Part shown: positions 1 through 5,739 of the stretch, piece after piece
How the letters are laid out: each line of letters opens with the position of its first letter
Numbering within the stretch: the first letter of the stretch is position 1
Assembly: GCA_021160785.1 (NCBI GenBank)
Contig: JAGHBX010000496.1
Location: 1-5,739 of the forward strand
Reading direction: 5' to 3'
DNA: 5,739 nucleotides
Source of the DNA: Planctomycetota bacterium
GTDB lineage: Bacteria > Planctomycetota > Phycisphaerae > Sedimentisphaerales > Anaerohalosphaeraceae
Translations under genes and position numbers: made by a program
The notes under the pieces: generated by a model
Database searches by the model: none
Seen by the model: the letters and a program-made list of their open reading frames with translations, nothing else
What the model was told of the DNA's origin: nothing

Positions 1-528
1 AGAGTACAGCCGCAACTCTTTAAGCACGTGTTCATGCGTATGGTAAGAATCCAGCATGACCATAACTTCGCGACAATTTCCTACAATGGCCTTGACCTGG
101 CTTATCGTATCCTGTTCAGTAGATGAGCCGTTAATAAGTGTCAGTCTTTCGGAGAGTTTGCCATGTGAAGCGAGTCGTTGCCTCAGATCGTCAGGTATAT
201 AGGTATCTATACCAATGATTCTCTCGCCGCCAAGGACTTCCATAAGGGTTGAATAAAAAAGCAGTGAACCGCCCCAGGCAACTCCCGACTCTATTATAAA
301 TTTTGGTCTGGTATTGAAAATAATTTCCTGCAGGGCAAACATATCCTGGGGAAGATTAAGGATCGGCTCGCCAAACCAGTTAGTCTGGTGAATCCAGCGA
401 TAATGGTCGGCTTTTACCAGCACGTCGAGAGCATCCGCCTGAAGTTTTTCATCTGCAGCCATCCGTCCGGCGGAGTTGTTTCTCAATTCTTCAAATTCTT
501 CTCGAGTGTAGAGTTTTTTGTCTGACAT
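1..528 (-). CDS. CmcI-family (cephalosporin hydroxylase-like) SAM-dependent enzyme, 3' end cut by window edge
   Basis: The first 176 codons of a minus-strand gene are present, open through to base 1, so the C-terminus lies outside the window. The protein shows the hallmarks of the CmcI/cephalosporin hydroxylase family (class I SAM-binding fold). W51-F-G-E-P-I then L-P-Q-D and Q-E-I-I (about 67-70) form the N-terminal signature. E80-S-G-V-A-W-G-G-S is the glycine-rich SAM loop, G-I-D108 the acidic residue after strand 2, and D160-S-Y-H-T-H-E-H-V the family's metal/active-site-like motif. Members in glycan clusters are usually taken to be sugar O-methyltransferases, and an actual hydroxylase role is unlikely; the substrate here is unknown. 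The ATG lies one base after the TGA of the upstream SDR. GGGAGG at 534-539, five bases before the ATG, is embedded in that gene's last codons, implying translational coupling. The family call is confident; the reaction is inferred. Confidence 0.85.
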   Translation of the reverse strand, partial: MSDKKLYTREEFEELRNNSAGRMAADEKLQADALDVLVKADHYRWIHQTNWFGEPILNLPQDMFALQEIIFNTRPKFIIESGVAWGGSLLFYSTLMEVLGGERIIGIDTYIPDDLRQRLASHGKLSERLTLINGSSTEQDTISQVKAIVGNCREVMVMLDSYHTHEHVLKELRLYS

Positions 529-529
529 G

Positions 530-1465
530 TCAGCCTCCCACCGGCCTAAGTAATTGAATCGTCTCCTTTATGCTTTTTTCAATACTGCCGGTAAACTTAA
601 AACCCTGATTACTGAATCGCCGGTTTGAAACTTCATAAGACAACTGGTTCATGATTTCGGCGTCGACATATTCGATATCAAGCCGCGGTATGTGCTTTTT
701 TATGAGTTGAATAATGTCATCTGCCGTCAGGTTTTCCGTCAGAACATTGTACACTCTTTGGTCAAACAGGTCGTTTTTAATAATAAACATCAAAGCGCCT
801 ATCGCATCGTCCAGTGTCAGATAGGGACGTTTTTGATGCAGGGCGGTTCGCCAGACGGTAAGCGGTTGCCGCATAACAGCCTGATAGCAAAATATGTTTA
901 CGGCCGTGTGAAACCGCATGCCCTCAGAGATGCCGCATATTGTGCCAAAACGACAGGTTGTAAAACGCAGTTTCCCCGATGAAGCTAACTCCTGCAGGAA
1001 TCGTTCTTCTCTTAGTTTTGTTTCAGCATAAGGGCTTTGGGGCTGAAGTTCATCGGCGGAACAGTCCTCATCCACCACCCGGCGTTGAGTTCCGTAAACA
1101 CTGGTCGATGAGAGGTGGATCATCGGACATTTTGCGTTACTGCAGGCCCGGGCGACTTTGACTGTTGCATTGTAGTTGACGTTTTCCACTTCTTCTTTGT
1201 TTTTGAAGCTGCCCGCTGCGTTGGTAAGCGCCGCCAATTGTACAACGATGTCGGCATAGTCAATGATTGCATCCAGGTCTGCGTTTAAGACATCCGCCTC
1301 GATAAAACGATAGTTGCCCTCGGCAGGCAAATTGAACAAAGAACAGTATCGCTGCGTTGCCATATTATCGATCATGACAATTTCAGCACCCGGAAAAACC
1401 GCCGGTATTTCACGAATAAGTCGGGAGCCGATATGGCCCAAAGCGCCTGTGATTACAATTTTCAT
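530..1465 (-). CDS. NAD(P)-dependent sugar epimerase/reductase, extended SDR family
   Basis: This intact 311-residue protein has the length of an extended short-chain dehydrogenase/reductase acting on nucleotide-sugars. The Rossmann loop is G7-x-x-G10-x-x-G13, followed by D33 after strand 2 (suggesting NAD) and A-D58 for adenine contact. S119-S-T-S-V-Y-G125 carries the catalytic Ser/Thr, and Y146-A-E-T-K150 is the catalytic YxxxK pair. R172-F-G-T and K212-R-P-Y followed by D219-D are typical of the substrate-binding C-terminal half. The Thr-Asp-Glu triad of 4,6-dehydratases is absent, so epimerase or ketoreductase is more likely than dehydratase. The ATG has AAGG seven bases upstream, inside the last codons of the preceding SDR fragment, four bases away. 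The exact sugar substrate cannot be read from the sequence. Confidence 0.88.
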   Translation of the reverse strand: MKIVITGALGHIGSRLIREIPAVFPGAEIVMIDNMATQRYCSLFNLPAEGNYRFIEADVLNADLDAIIDYADIVVQLAALTNAAGSFKNKEEVENVNYNATVKVARACSNAKCPMIHLSSTSVYGTQRRVVDEDCSADELQPQSPYAETKLREERFLQELASSGKLRFTTCRFGTICGISEGMRFHTAVNIFCYQAVMRQPLTVWRTALHQKRPYLTLDDAIGALMFIIKNDLFDQRVYNVLTENLTADDIIQLIKKHIPRLDIEYVDAEIMNQLSYEVSNRRFSNQGFKFTGSIEKSIKETIQLLRPVGG

Positions 1466-1469
1466 AAGC

Positions 1470-1802
1470 TTACCTTAGATATTCCTTAAGGCAGTTTTCA
1501 TAGTATTCTCTGGTTTTAATCAAGCCGCTTTTCAAGTTGTATTGAGGCGTCCAGTTTAAGAACTCTTTGATTTTTTTGTTACTGATTATTGCATCGCCGA
1601 TTTCAGCCGACTTTCTGTCTCTCGGCCATTCGACGAATCTTGTCCGGCCTGAACCAATATGTTCTACCGTAGCGGCGGCAATTTTGGCGACGCTGAAATG
1701 TTCATCCCCAACCGCAAAGAATGTTTCTCCCGCCATTTTCTTCGCCTGCGATGTGAGAATAATCGCAGCAACAGCATCTTCTACGTAAATCACATTTCTC
1801 AT
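1470..1802 (-). CDS. C-terminal fragment of frameshifted extended SDR
   Basis: This 110-residue frame encodes only the C-terminal substrate-binding part of an extended SDR and has no Rossmann fold. It begins M-R-N-V-I-Y-V-E-D-A, the segment that normally follows a G-x-G-x-Q motif inside epimerases, so its ATG is an internal methionine rather than a natural start. Reading the same frame upstream from 1802 gives F-G-E-G-A-Q, exactly what the family expects after I-T-V in the neighbouring fragment. The ATG overlaps the TGA of that fragment as ATGA (1799-1802). Reinitiation producing a separate C-terminal polypeptide is conceivable, but no convincing Shine-Dalgarno site precedes it. Best read as part of one 334-residue gene, 1470-2473, broken by a one-base deletion or a sequence error. 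Confidence 0.8.
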   Translation of the reverse strand: MRNVIYVEDAVAAIILTSQAKKMAGETFFAVGDEHFSVAKIAAATVEHIGSGRTRFVEWPRDRKSAEIGDAIISNKKIKEFLNWTPQYNLKSGLIKTREYYENCLKEYLR

Positions 1803-2473
1803 CTGGGCGCCTTCGCCAAAACCGTAATATCTTTGTCCTGCAGCGCCAACCCAATAAAATAATTGTTAAACGTAAACTCGGGGCTGTGTATACTGGCTCG
1901 CGGCCCAAAAACATTGGCAAGCCTCACTACAGCAGCGTTTATTTGATGAGCCCTGGCGTAAATCAGCACATATTTTTCCGAAACACATTTATTGGCGGAA
2001 TAAATATCAGTCGGGAATTCGGGATGCATTTCATCAGCTATCTTGTGCTGCAGTGGGCCTAATTGCGTGCTGGTGCCAAGATGAATAAAGCATGCGTCCT
2101 TATTAAAACGGCGGACAGCTTCCAGCAGATTAATAACCCCCCTGCTGTTAACGTCCAAATCTATCCAGGGTTCTCGCATTGAAAAAGGATGGGATGTTGA
2201 AGCGGCACAATTAAAGATAATATCTTTGTTCAGGATATGTTGAGATACCCTGCTGAAATCCTGTATGTCCTGATGACACAATTCGACTGAATCTCGAATA
2301 TCGTGGACATTATATAAATTGCCGCCCGAACGAGGATCCAGGCAATCGTAAATCGTAACTTCGGCGCCCAGCTCGACGCACTTTTGCGCCAGATTGCTCC
2401 CGATAAAGCCCAGTCCGCCAGTAATCAATATCTTCCGCCCTCTTAAACCCGGCAACTTGACTGTCGCACTCAT
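1799..2473 (-). CDS. N-terminal fragment of frameshifted extended SDR (sugar epimerase/reductase-like)
   Basis: This 224-residue frame holds the NAD-binding and catalytic part of an extended SDR. It shows G19-x-x-G22-x-x-G25, D43 in an I-Y-D-C turn, the H-L-G-T-S-T segment near 131-136 that carries the catalytic Ser/Thr, Y158-S-A-N-K162 as the catalytic pair, and R-L-A-N-V-F-G-P at about 184-191. It ends abruptly after I-T-V with an out-of-frame tail and a TGA, and the rest of the protein continues in the next frame (1470-1802). The Thr-Asp-Glu of dehydratases is absent. An in-frame ATG at 2488 lacks a ribosome site, whereas the ATG at 2473 has AAGGA six bases upstream, so I chose 2473. Repaired, the protein would be 334 residues, a normal family length. 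It sits 23 bp after the aminotransferase stop. Whether the live cell has a functional gene depends on whether the frameshift is real. Confidence 0.82.
   Translation of the reverse strand: MSATVKLPGLRGRKILITGGLGFIGSNLAQKCVELGAEVTIYDCLDPRSGGNLYNVHDIRDSVELCHQDIQDFSRVSQHILNKDIIFNCAASTSHPFSMREPWIDLDVNSRGVINLLEAVRRFNKDACFIHLGTSTQLGPLQHKIADEMHPEFPTDIYSANKCVSEKYVLIYARAHQINAAVVRLANVFGPRASIHSPEFTFNNYFIGLALQDKDITVLAKAPR
1818..1821 (-). other. Frameshift site splitting the extended SDR gene
   Basis: A run of four A on the plus strand (four T in the gene) marks where the reading frame breaks. With one more T the gene reads I-T-V-F-G-E-G-A-Q-M-R-N, a standard SDR continuation; as given it reads I-T-V-L-A-K-A-P-R-stop. 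The run is short for a phase-variable tract. The context GGTTTTGG is not a canonical minus-one slippery heptamer, because the P-site tRNA would have to re-pair GTT with GGT. A one-base deletion, biological or from sequencing or assembly, is the simplest reading. Confidence 0.8.
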
Positions 2474-2479
2474 TCCATT

Positions 2480-2484
2480 TCCTT
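2480..2484 (-). promoter_or_regulatory. Shine-Dalgarno site deciding the SDR start
   Basis: AAGGA on the minus strand sits six bases before the ATG at 2473. The alternative in-frame ATG at 2488 is preceded by CAATTGCC, with no purine-rich site. This favours the shorter protein beginning M-S-A-T-V. Confidence 0.6.
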
Positions 2485-2496
2485 CCATGGCAATTG

Positions 2497-3624
2497 TTAA
2501 CGAGTTTTGTAACCGAGGATGGTTTTGATGCCATCACAAACCTTATCTATCTGCTCCACTGTAACATTAGCGGCGCCCGGCAGATTAATTCCTCGCATCG
2601 ATATATCGTAAGCTGCCGGATTGAGCGGTTCATATTTTTCCCGGCAGCCCGGATAAGCAGGCAAAGATGACAAGGGATAAAAAAACGGCCGACAAGGCAC
2701 ACCCAGCCCGGACATTTCTTCCATTGCTTTTAGTTTTGTCATATTGTGTGATTTGCCGAAGACCAGACCCGTAATCCATGCACCGTTGACTCCTGCCGGC
2801 GGTTCGGGATTCAACTCGATATCGTCAATTTCATTCAAACGTTCTCTGTACATCAGGAGCTGTTCTCTTTTTCTGCCTACCAGTTCGTCGATGCGCTGAA
2901 ACTGAGCGTATCCCAGCGCCGCCTGCAGATTAAACGGCATATACTTGTAAGTCACTTCGTAGTTGTAATACATCGGGCCGTCGGATTTGCGGCCATGGTC
3001 GCGCAGGAACATGCATCTTTCATACAATTCGTCATCATCCAGCAGCAGCATGCCTCCTTCTCCGGTTGTGATTGTTTTAGTGCGGTGAAAACTGAAGACC
3101 GAACCTATGCCGAATTTGCCTGCCCTAACGCCTTTATAAGTTGATCCGACAGCTTCGGCGGCATCCTCAATCAGGACAATGTTGTTTCGTTTGGCTATCT
3201 CGGCCAATTCATCCATCAGCGGCATATTGCCGAACAAATCAACTGCAATAATTGCTTTTGTTCGAGGAGTTATTTGCTTGTCAACCGACTGGGGATCAAG
3301 ACACCAGTTGACCGGCTCTATATCGCAAAATACAGGTGTTGCCCGCTGATACGTGATGCCGGCTCCTGTAGCAATCCATGTACATTCAGGCAGAATAACT
3401 TCATCGCCGTCACCGACGCCAAGTGCCGACAACAGCAGGTGTATCGCGGTTGTGCAGTTTGGCGTCATGATCCCGTATTTACGGTTGTGGTAAGAGGCGA
3501 ACTCCTTCTGGAACTTTTCACAGTAGTCATAGGCATGTTCATACCAGCCGTTGCGCATCGCATCTTCAACAACGCCGATCTCATGCTCAGTAATCCACGG
3601 ACCAGCCATATAAATTGGTTTCAT
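2497..3624 (-). CDS. DegT/DnrJ/EryC1/StrS family PLP-dependent sugar aminotransferase
   Basis: The protein is 375 residues from the chosen ATG, a full family length. It would transfer an amino group, usually from glutamate, to a keto-sugar nucleotide using PLP. Seen in the sequence: G-W-Y-E near 26-29, N56-C-T-T-A for phosphate binding, E-D154-A-A-E-A-V-G with the Asp that contacts the PLP pyridine nitrogen, and S178-F-H-R-T-K183-T-I-T-T-G-E-G-G with the Schiff-base lysine. The C-terminal R-G-I-N-L-P block closes the active site. The E-D-A-A-E-A form is reminiscent of GDP-perosamine synthase-like members, but substrate assignment is inference. Longer in-frame starts exist: ATG at 3660, overlapping the methyltransferase stop as ATGA, and GTG at 3681. 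I prefer 3624 because homologues as I recall them begin near M-K-P-I-Y-M-A-G-P, and GAGG occurs at 3636-3639, although its 11-base spacing is long. Confidence 0.9.
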   Translation of the reverse strand: MKPIYMAGPWITEHEIGVVEDAMRNGWYEHAYDYCEKFQKEFASYHNRKYGIMTPNCTTAIHLLLSALGVGDGDEVILPECTWIATGAGITYQRATPVFCDIEPVNWCLDPQSVDKQITPRTKAIIAVDLFGNMPLMDELAEIAKRNNIVLIEDAAEAVGSTYKGVRAGKFGIGSVFSFHRTKTITTGEGGMLLLDDDELYERCMFLRDHGRKSDGPMYYNYEVTYKYMPFNLQAALGYAQFQRIDELVGRKREQLLMYRERLNEIDDIELNPEPPAGVNGAWITGLVFGKSHNMTKLKAMEEMSGLGVPCRPFFYPLSSLPAYPGCREKYEPLNPAAYDISMRGINLPGAANVTVEQIDKVCDGIKTILGYKTR

Positions 3625-3656
3625 AATAATGCTTGCCTCGATTTTCGCTCTTGAGT

Positions 3657-4427
3657 TCATTTGGGGTCGTGTTTGCGCCACTGCCAGAGTCTGGCCGGCC
3701 CCAAATTGCCGATCGGCGGCAGTTTGCAGGCTATCAGGTTAATGTCAGAATCATATCGCAATTCTTCCTTCCTGTCCTCGGCGATTTTAGCATAGACTAC
3801 CCTGCTCAGAAAATAATATGTGCTCGAAAAAGGACACACTTCTTCAAGAATGTACTTGTCGTCAGCCCAGTTTGCGACATTTGCTTCGCGGAGAAAAACA
3901 TTGTGCCAGGGCGGCTCTATTCGCTCCAGCCCCAAAGATACACGCATCTCATTGATCCGTTCAAGCCCCTCGAGGCAACTTTCGATCATAAAGTAGCGGC
4001 CATTGTTTTTGACATGAGCCATTATGTTGAGGAAAACCTCGTATTGTCTGGATTCGCTGTCAAGATTGATCAGGCTTCGCTCAGTAATAACGCAGTCGAA
4101 CAGACCAAGGTCGGCTGGGATGTCCTCGATGGTTCCTTCCATGAAAACCAGACGCTCCTGCAGGCCGGACTTTTGAGTATTCTCCAGGGCCAGGGTAATC
4201 ATTTTGGCGGAAAAATCAAACCCAACGCCACGACAATTTTTTTCTCGTGCAAGAGTAATAAGAGTTTGCCCGTTGCCGCAACCAAGATCAAGAACATTGG
4301 CGTTTTCGGGAATCCTTTTCCTGAGCAGAGCGAGTTCAAGATTTTTTAGAAGGTAATCATTCGTCCCGGCTATATCGCCGAGACCGGCTCGCTCGTCCCA
4401 GAATTTACGGTTTTCTTCATTAATCAT
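3657..4427 (-). CDS. Class I SAM-dependent methyltransferase
   Basis: This is a 256-residue protein with a single class I methyltransferase domain. V45-L-D-L-G-C-G-N-G53 is motif I (SAM glycine loop), G-F-D71 is the acidic residue binding the SAM ribose, E98-G-T-I-E-D103 contacts adenine, and F110-D-C-V-I-T-E-R-S is the motif IV region. The C-terminal part, ending P-P-I-G-N-L-G-P-A-R-L-W-Q-W, is of a type found in methyltransferases of polysaccharide clusters. The likely role is O- or N-methylation of a sugar or glycan; the acceptor is unknown. Its ATG overlaps the TGA of the radical SAM gene (ATGA, 4424-4427), and AGGGG lies nine bases upstream, so the two are probably translationally coupled and may act in consecutive steps. 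No truncation or missing key motif is visible. Confidence 0.88.
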   Translation of the reverse strand: MINEENRKFWDERAGLGDIAGTNDYLLKNLELALLRKRIPENANVLDLGCGNGQTLITLAREKNCRGVGFDFSAKMITLALENTQKSGLQERLVFMEGTIEDIPADLGLFDCVITERSLINLDSESRQYEVFLNIMAHVKNNGRYFMIESCLEGLERINEMRVSLGLERIEPPWHNVFLREANVANWADDKYILEEVCPFSSTYYFLSRVVYAKIAEDRKEELRYDSDINLIACKLPPIGNLGPARLWQWRKHDPK

Positions 4428-5296
4428 TGCAGAATGCCCCTGTCTAATCTTTTGAGCGGAACATCACAGTGCCTGCAGGGTGCGATATCATTTATTTTAC
4501 CATCTTTCATTAAATTTCGTGTTCTGGTGAATGTCTCACTATTGAAAAGTTCTACAGGATCGTCCTTCAGCACATTGCCCAGGTCAAAAAAGTCCGATTC
4601 TACATCTATACAACAGAATTGTACGTTACCCCATGCATCGATAACCATCCGGTCAAAAATATATGGACACACACAATCTTTTTCAATGGGCAAAGGGGAA
4701 TCAGCCCAGTTATGTTTTGGAAATCGCAAGACCATATCACCGTTATCGACATTTAAGTATTTTGTCCAGTAAGCGATATAATCGGCATCTGTTTTGGAAG
4801 TTAGTTCCTGTTCGATGATCCGCACATATATTTTGGTTGCATAATTACCGGCATCCCGCATCTCGATAAATCTGTGGGCATTTTGCATAACGGCCTCAAA
4901 GTTCAGATTTGTTCTTATGCGCTCGTAAACTTCCCTTTCTATACTGTCAATACCAAAGACTACCTCTGCAAGACCGGCATCTAATAATTCCCTGGATTTC
5001 TTTTCATCCAAAAGAGAAACATTGGTTGGGACGCAAATACTATTGAATCCCATTGACCGTGCATAAGAAATCTTTGCGGCCAATCCAGGGTCGAGTAAAG
5101 ATTCTCCTATACCTACCAGGTTAATGGTTATAATTCCACCGATGTTTTTATCGCAGAATTTGGTAATTATGGTCTCAAATACTTCATTGCTCATTATTCC
5201 CGGCCTGGCTTTCATTGCTTTCATGGCGCACATATCGCAATTGGCGTTACAACGCCCATAGACATTTGCGATATCCAGATGTTTAGGCACTATCAT
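4424..5296 (-). CDS. Radical SAM/SPASM domain protein
   Basis: The protein is 290 residues from the chosen ATG. C16-x3-C20-x2-C23 is the canonical radical SAM [4Fe-4S] motif. It is followed by a TIM-barrel-like region containing G-I-G-E-S (about 62-66, the GGE-like SAM contact) and V-P-T-N-V-S. The C-terminus is a short SPASM domain: C210-P, then G223-x4-C228-C229, G240-N, and C274-x2-C277. The CX2C is not followed by the further cysteines of the seven-cysteine SPASM motif, so one auxiliary Fe-S cluster is the likely minimum. Stand-alone members occur in glycan clusters with unknown substrates, and no peptide precursor gene is visible here. A TTG at 5338 would extend the frame by 14 residues but lacks a ribosome site, whereas GGAG stands six bases before the ATG at 5296. 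This is the first gene of the minus-strand operon. Confidence 0.88.
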   Translation of the reverse strand: MIVPKHLDIANVYGRCNANCDMCAMKAMKARPGIMSNEVFETIITKFCDKNIGGIITINLVGIGESLLDPGLAAKISYARSMGFNSICVPTNVSLLDEKKSRELLDAGLAEVVFGIDSIEREVYERIRTNLNFEAVMQNAHRFIEMRDAGNYATKIYVRIIEQELTSKTDADYIAYWTKYLNVDNGDMVLRFPKHNWADSPLPIEKDCVCPYIFDRMVIDAWGNVQFCCIDVESDFFDLGNVLKDDPVELFNSETFTRTRNLMKDGKINDIAPCRHCDVPLKRLDRGILQ

Positions 5297-5471
5297 AATC
5301 AACTCCGATGAAACATCTCGTTTATCAGTACAATACAATAAGGTTGACTTAGAACAAGATTTTGATATTGTAATGGAATGAGAAACTGGAAAAGTGTCAA
5401 AATAGATTAGTTGAAGAAGTTATTAGATAAATATCCCAAAATAGTCATATCTTTTTAAAGGGTCCGTAACC
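5297..5471. promoter_or_regulatory. AT-rich divergent intergenic region, probable promoters for both directions
   Basis: The 175 bp between the diverging starts must drive both the minus-strand operon and the plus-strand gene, and it is clearly AT-richer than the coding DNA. On the minus strand a perfect TTGACA lies at 5400-5395, but the best -10 match (TACAAT, 5372-5367) is 22 bases away, too far for a standard sigma-70 promoter. On the plus strand TTGACT (5344-5349) pairs with TATTGT (5366-5371, spacing 16) or TGTAAT (5369-5374, spacing 19). I saw no clear operator palindrome or riboswitch. Promoter presence is inferred from layout; the exact boxes are uncertain. Confidence 0.4.
5303..5306 (-). 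promoter_or_regulatory. Shine-Dalgarno site deciding the radical SAM start
   Basis: GGAG on the minus strand is six bases before the ATG at 5296. No comparable site precedes the in-frame TTG at 5338, so the shorter protein, beginning M-I-V-P-K, is preferred. Confidence 0.6.
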
Positions 5472-5739
5472 ATGACAGAGATTCAATTACCTGTTACATT
5501 CTATAGGCATGATAATGATCCGAAATTTATTGAATCGCTTAAATACATGTTGAGCCAAGGTGCATTTGCTGGTGATTTCCTTATTACGTTTGGAAGGCAT
5601 TTGTCCTTTCTCAAAGATCAAAAATTTGTAAACTGCTTGAAGGGGCATCCGGAAAAACAGGCATTAACGTTAGCATGGAGGCTTCACACGGCATGCTGGG
5701 CAGCAGGAAACGCTCTGGATATCGAGGGCGACTTTATAC
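5472..5739 (+). CDS. Possible TylF-type O-methyltransferase, N-terminal part only (cut by window edge)
   Basis: An open plus-strand frame runs from the ATG at 5472 to the right edge (89 complete codons) with no stop. AAAGGG at 5457-5462, nine bases upstream, supports the start. The visible part has no complete catalytic motif. Its last stretch, W-R-L-H-T-A-C-W-A-A-G-N-A-L followed by E-G-D-F-I at 84-88, resembles the helix and strand leading into the G-D-F-V-E-x-G SAM-binding loop of macrocin O-methyltransferase (TylF)-type enzymes. The decisive residues would lie just past base 5739, so this is inference from a partial pattern. It is transcribed divergently from the operon, is slightly AT-richer by eye, and may be a further glycan methyltransferase. 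If the pattern is a coincidence, this is simply an unidentified gene. Confidence 0.6.
   Translation, partial: MTEIQLPVTFYRHDNDPKFIESLKYMLSQGAFAGDFLITFGRHLSFLKDQKFVNCLKGHPEKQALTLAWRLHTACWAAGNALDIEGDFI

Noticed and set aside
692..1161. Two plus-strand open frames (692-982 and 979-1161) opposite the intact SDR.
   Set aside because: Both are antisense to a well-supported SDR, show no recognisable motif, and their near-adjacency follows from the codon usage of the real gene.
1814..1824. Programmed minus-one ribosomal frameshifting in the SDR gene.
   Set aside because: The sequence GGTTTTGG lacks a proper X-XXY-YYZ slippery heptamer, I saw no obvious stem-loop just downstream, and SDR epimerases are not known to need recoding.
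3633..4349. A long (238-codon) plus-strand open frame opposite the methyltransferase gene.
   Set aside because: It lies antisense to a gene with clear SAM-binding motifs, shows no recognisable domain, and is explained as a codon-bias shadow.
4434..4772. A 112-codon plus-strand frame opposite the 3' part of the radical SAM gene.
   Set aside because: It is antisense to the SPASM-encoding region and shows no recognisable motif.
5297..5338. TTG start at 5338 for the radical SAM protein.
   Set aside because: No Shine-Dalgarno site precedes it and the extra 14 residues are not domain-like; the ATG at 5296 has GGAG at ideal spacing.
5451..5462. A CTTT-TT-AAAG inverted repeat overlapping the ribosome site of the plus-strand gene, considered as an RNA switch.
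   Set aside because: Four-base arms with a two-base loop cannot form a stable RNA hairpin.

Overview
The window looks like a bacterial accessory locus for surface-glycan or nucleotide-sugar modification, probably from an O-antigen, capsule or exopolysaccharide region. GC content is moderate (mid-40s percent by eye). I cannot name the organism. Closely packed genes with Shine-Dalgarno sites argue for a bacterium, and nothing seen is specific to a phylum. No RNA genes, transposases, CRISPR arrays or long repeats were found.

Layout: nearly everything from 1 to 5296 is one minus-strand operon, read from right to left. The order is a radical SAM/SPASM protein (5296-4424), a class I SAM methyltransferase (4427-3657), a DegT/DnrJ/EryC1 PLP aminotransferase (start at 3624), an extended SDR sugar epimerase/reductase split by a frameshift (2473-1470), a second, intact extended SDR (1465-530), and a CmcI-type (cephalosporin hydroxylase family) SAM enzyme cut by the left edge (528-1). 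Junctions are overlaps or gaps of at most about 30 bp, with no terminator between genes. An AT-rich divergent intergenic region (5297-5471) separates this operon from a plus-strand gene that runs off the right edge. The start of that gene resembles the N-terminal part of TylF-type O-methyltransferases.

How the genes may work together (inference): the SDRs would epimerise or reduce a nucleotide-sugar, the aminotransferase would aminate a keto-sugar, and the methyltransferases would decorate the sugar or the glycan. Neither SDR has the Thr-Asp-Glu signature of 4,6-dehydratases, so a keto-sugar intermediate would have to be made by a gene outside the window. The radical SAM/SPASM protein heads the operon and overlaps the methyltransferase by ATGA; its substrate is unknown. 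The most concrete anomaly is the one-base frameshift at 1818-1821, which splits an otherwise well-conserved SDR at its F-G-E-G-x-Q motif.
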